Source of the DNA: Prochlorococcus sp. MIT 1341
GTDB taxonomy: Bacteria; Cyanobacteriota; Cyanobacteriia; PCC-6307; Cyanobiaceae
NCBI RefSeq assembly: GCF_034092415.1
Contig: NZ_CP139304.1
Coordinates: 721,001 to 785,000 of the forward strand
Direction: 5' to 3'
DNA length: 64,000 bases
The notes under the pieces were generated by a model. The model was not told the DNA's origin. It ran no database searches and saw only the letters and a list, made by a program, of their open reading frames with translations. The position numbers and the translations under genes are program-made. Positions 63,595 to 64,000 of the stretch are shown one piece after another; position 1 is the first letter of the stretch; every line of letters starts with the position of its first letter.

Positions 63595-64000
63595 TCATTC
63601 GATATATGGAGGTTCCAGCTGATCTGGAGCCTCTTCAATTAACTGAATACGTAATCTTTTCCCTCCAGAAATCTCTCCTAATGAAACCCTCATAGTTGCA
63701 CCGCTAAGAGATTGCAAAGCCCCAAGAACATCTCTTAAGTATGGAGTACTACTTCCACTCTCTACCCAAAGTCTTTCAGAAATACCTCCTAATTTTCGCC
63801 ATGCTGTATGGAATTTCAATACGGAAGACTCTAAAGATTGAGCTTGGCCTAATGCATCTGCAAGAAGGCCTAGTGAATCTAAGCGCTGCGCCTCCTGCAT
63901 AGCCTTCTCAAGGTTAAGTTCTACTTGCTGAAATGCCCTCACTGCAGAACTAGCTTCAGTTGCCTTGGTTATCCATTTAGCGGTATTAGTAACTTCTTTG
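63595..64000 (-). CDS. C-terminal part of an unknown protein (runs off the window)
   Basis: The frame stays open from 63595 to the window edge at 64000 without a stop; a GTG at 63942 is only one possible start. The visible 135 residues are helical (ELNLEKAMQEAQRLDSLGLL, KFHTAWRKLGGISERL), then a mixed part ending QLEPPYIE. No motif is recognised, and the true start lies probably beyond 64000. Confidence 0.55.
   Translation of the reverse strand, partial: KEVTNTAKWITKATEASSAVRAFQQVELNLEKAMQEAQRLDSLGLLADALGQAQSLESSVLKFHTAWRKLGGISERLWVESGSSTPYLRDVLGALQSLSGATMRVSLGEISGGKRLRIQLIEEAPDQLEPPYIE

Overview
The window comes from a marine picocyanobacterium, almost certainly a low-light-type Prochlorococcus. 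The evidence is a Pcb chlorophyll a/b antenna gene next to flavodoxin, cyanobacterial markers (PipX/PipY, LrtA-type HPF, a C-DES-like lyase, SepF, DUF1823, YlqD), very short spacers, AT-rich DNA (by eye about 40% GC) and Prochlorococcus-type small RNAs. I cannot name the strain.

Layout. 0-6.8 kb: small unknown genes, a Zn/Mn-type ABC permease/ATPase pair, a C-S lyase, murE, a thioredoxin-fold protein, yidD and rpsD. 6.9-13.0 kb: a zinc module inserted behind rpsD. It holds a second permease/ATPase pair, a divergent His-rich ZnuA with a Zur-like operator between them, an orphan gene, a CobW GTPase and a WD40 protein. It ends at a relic of the rpsD 3' end. 13.1-20.1 kb: an accessory stretch with an FkbM methyltransferase, flavodoxin, Pcb, several microproteins, two lipoproteins, a MIF-family tautomerase and a secreted protein. 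20.1-29.7 kb: a genomic island bounded by a decayed tRNA-Thr copy on the left and by a truncated tyrosine recombinase plus intact tRNA-Thr/tRNA-Tyr on the right. It carries two GT2 glycosyltransferases, an FAD oxidoreductase, a 2OG-Fe(II) oxygenase, a cassette of proteins of 32-55 residues, tandem Yfr1/Yfr2-type small RNAs and a voltage-gated channel-like protein.

29.7-64 kb is core genome: aroQ, miaE-like, cobI, dus, der, ecfT-like, pipX-pipY, sepF, proC, glycosyltransferase and MFS genes, recO, deoC, hpf, lipB, an acyl-CoA synthetase, ylqD-like, pdhC, queA, cysK, two cystathionine gamma-synthase-type genes, a DUF2079 protein, glpK-glpD, a TreS-like GH13 enzyme, an aldehyde dehydrogenase, a LysM protein, recQ, and the end of a gene that runs off the window.

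The most interesting points are: (1) a domain of about 110 residues shared by the periplasmic ZnuA and the cytoplasmic CobW GTPase of the same locus; (2) Yfr1 and Yfr2-type RNAs in tandem with 8 nt of perfect mutual complementarity; (3) the tRNA-bounded island with relics of its integration; (4) the rpsD 3'-end scar beside the zinc module.
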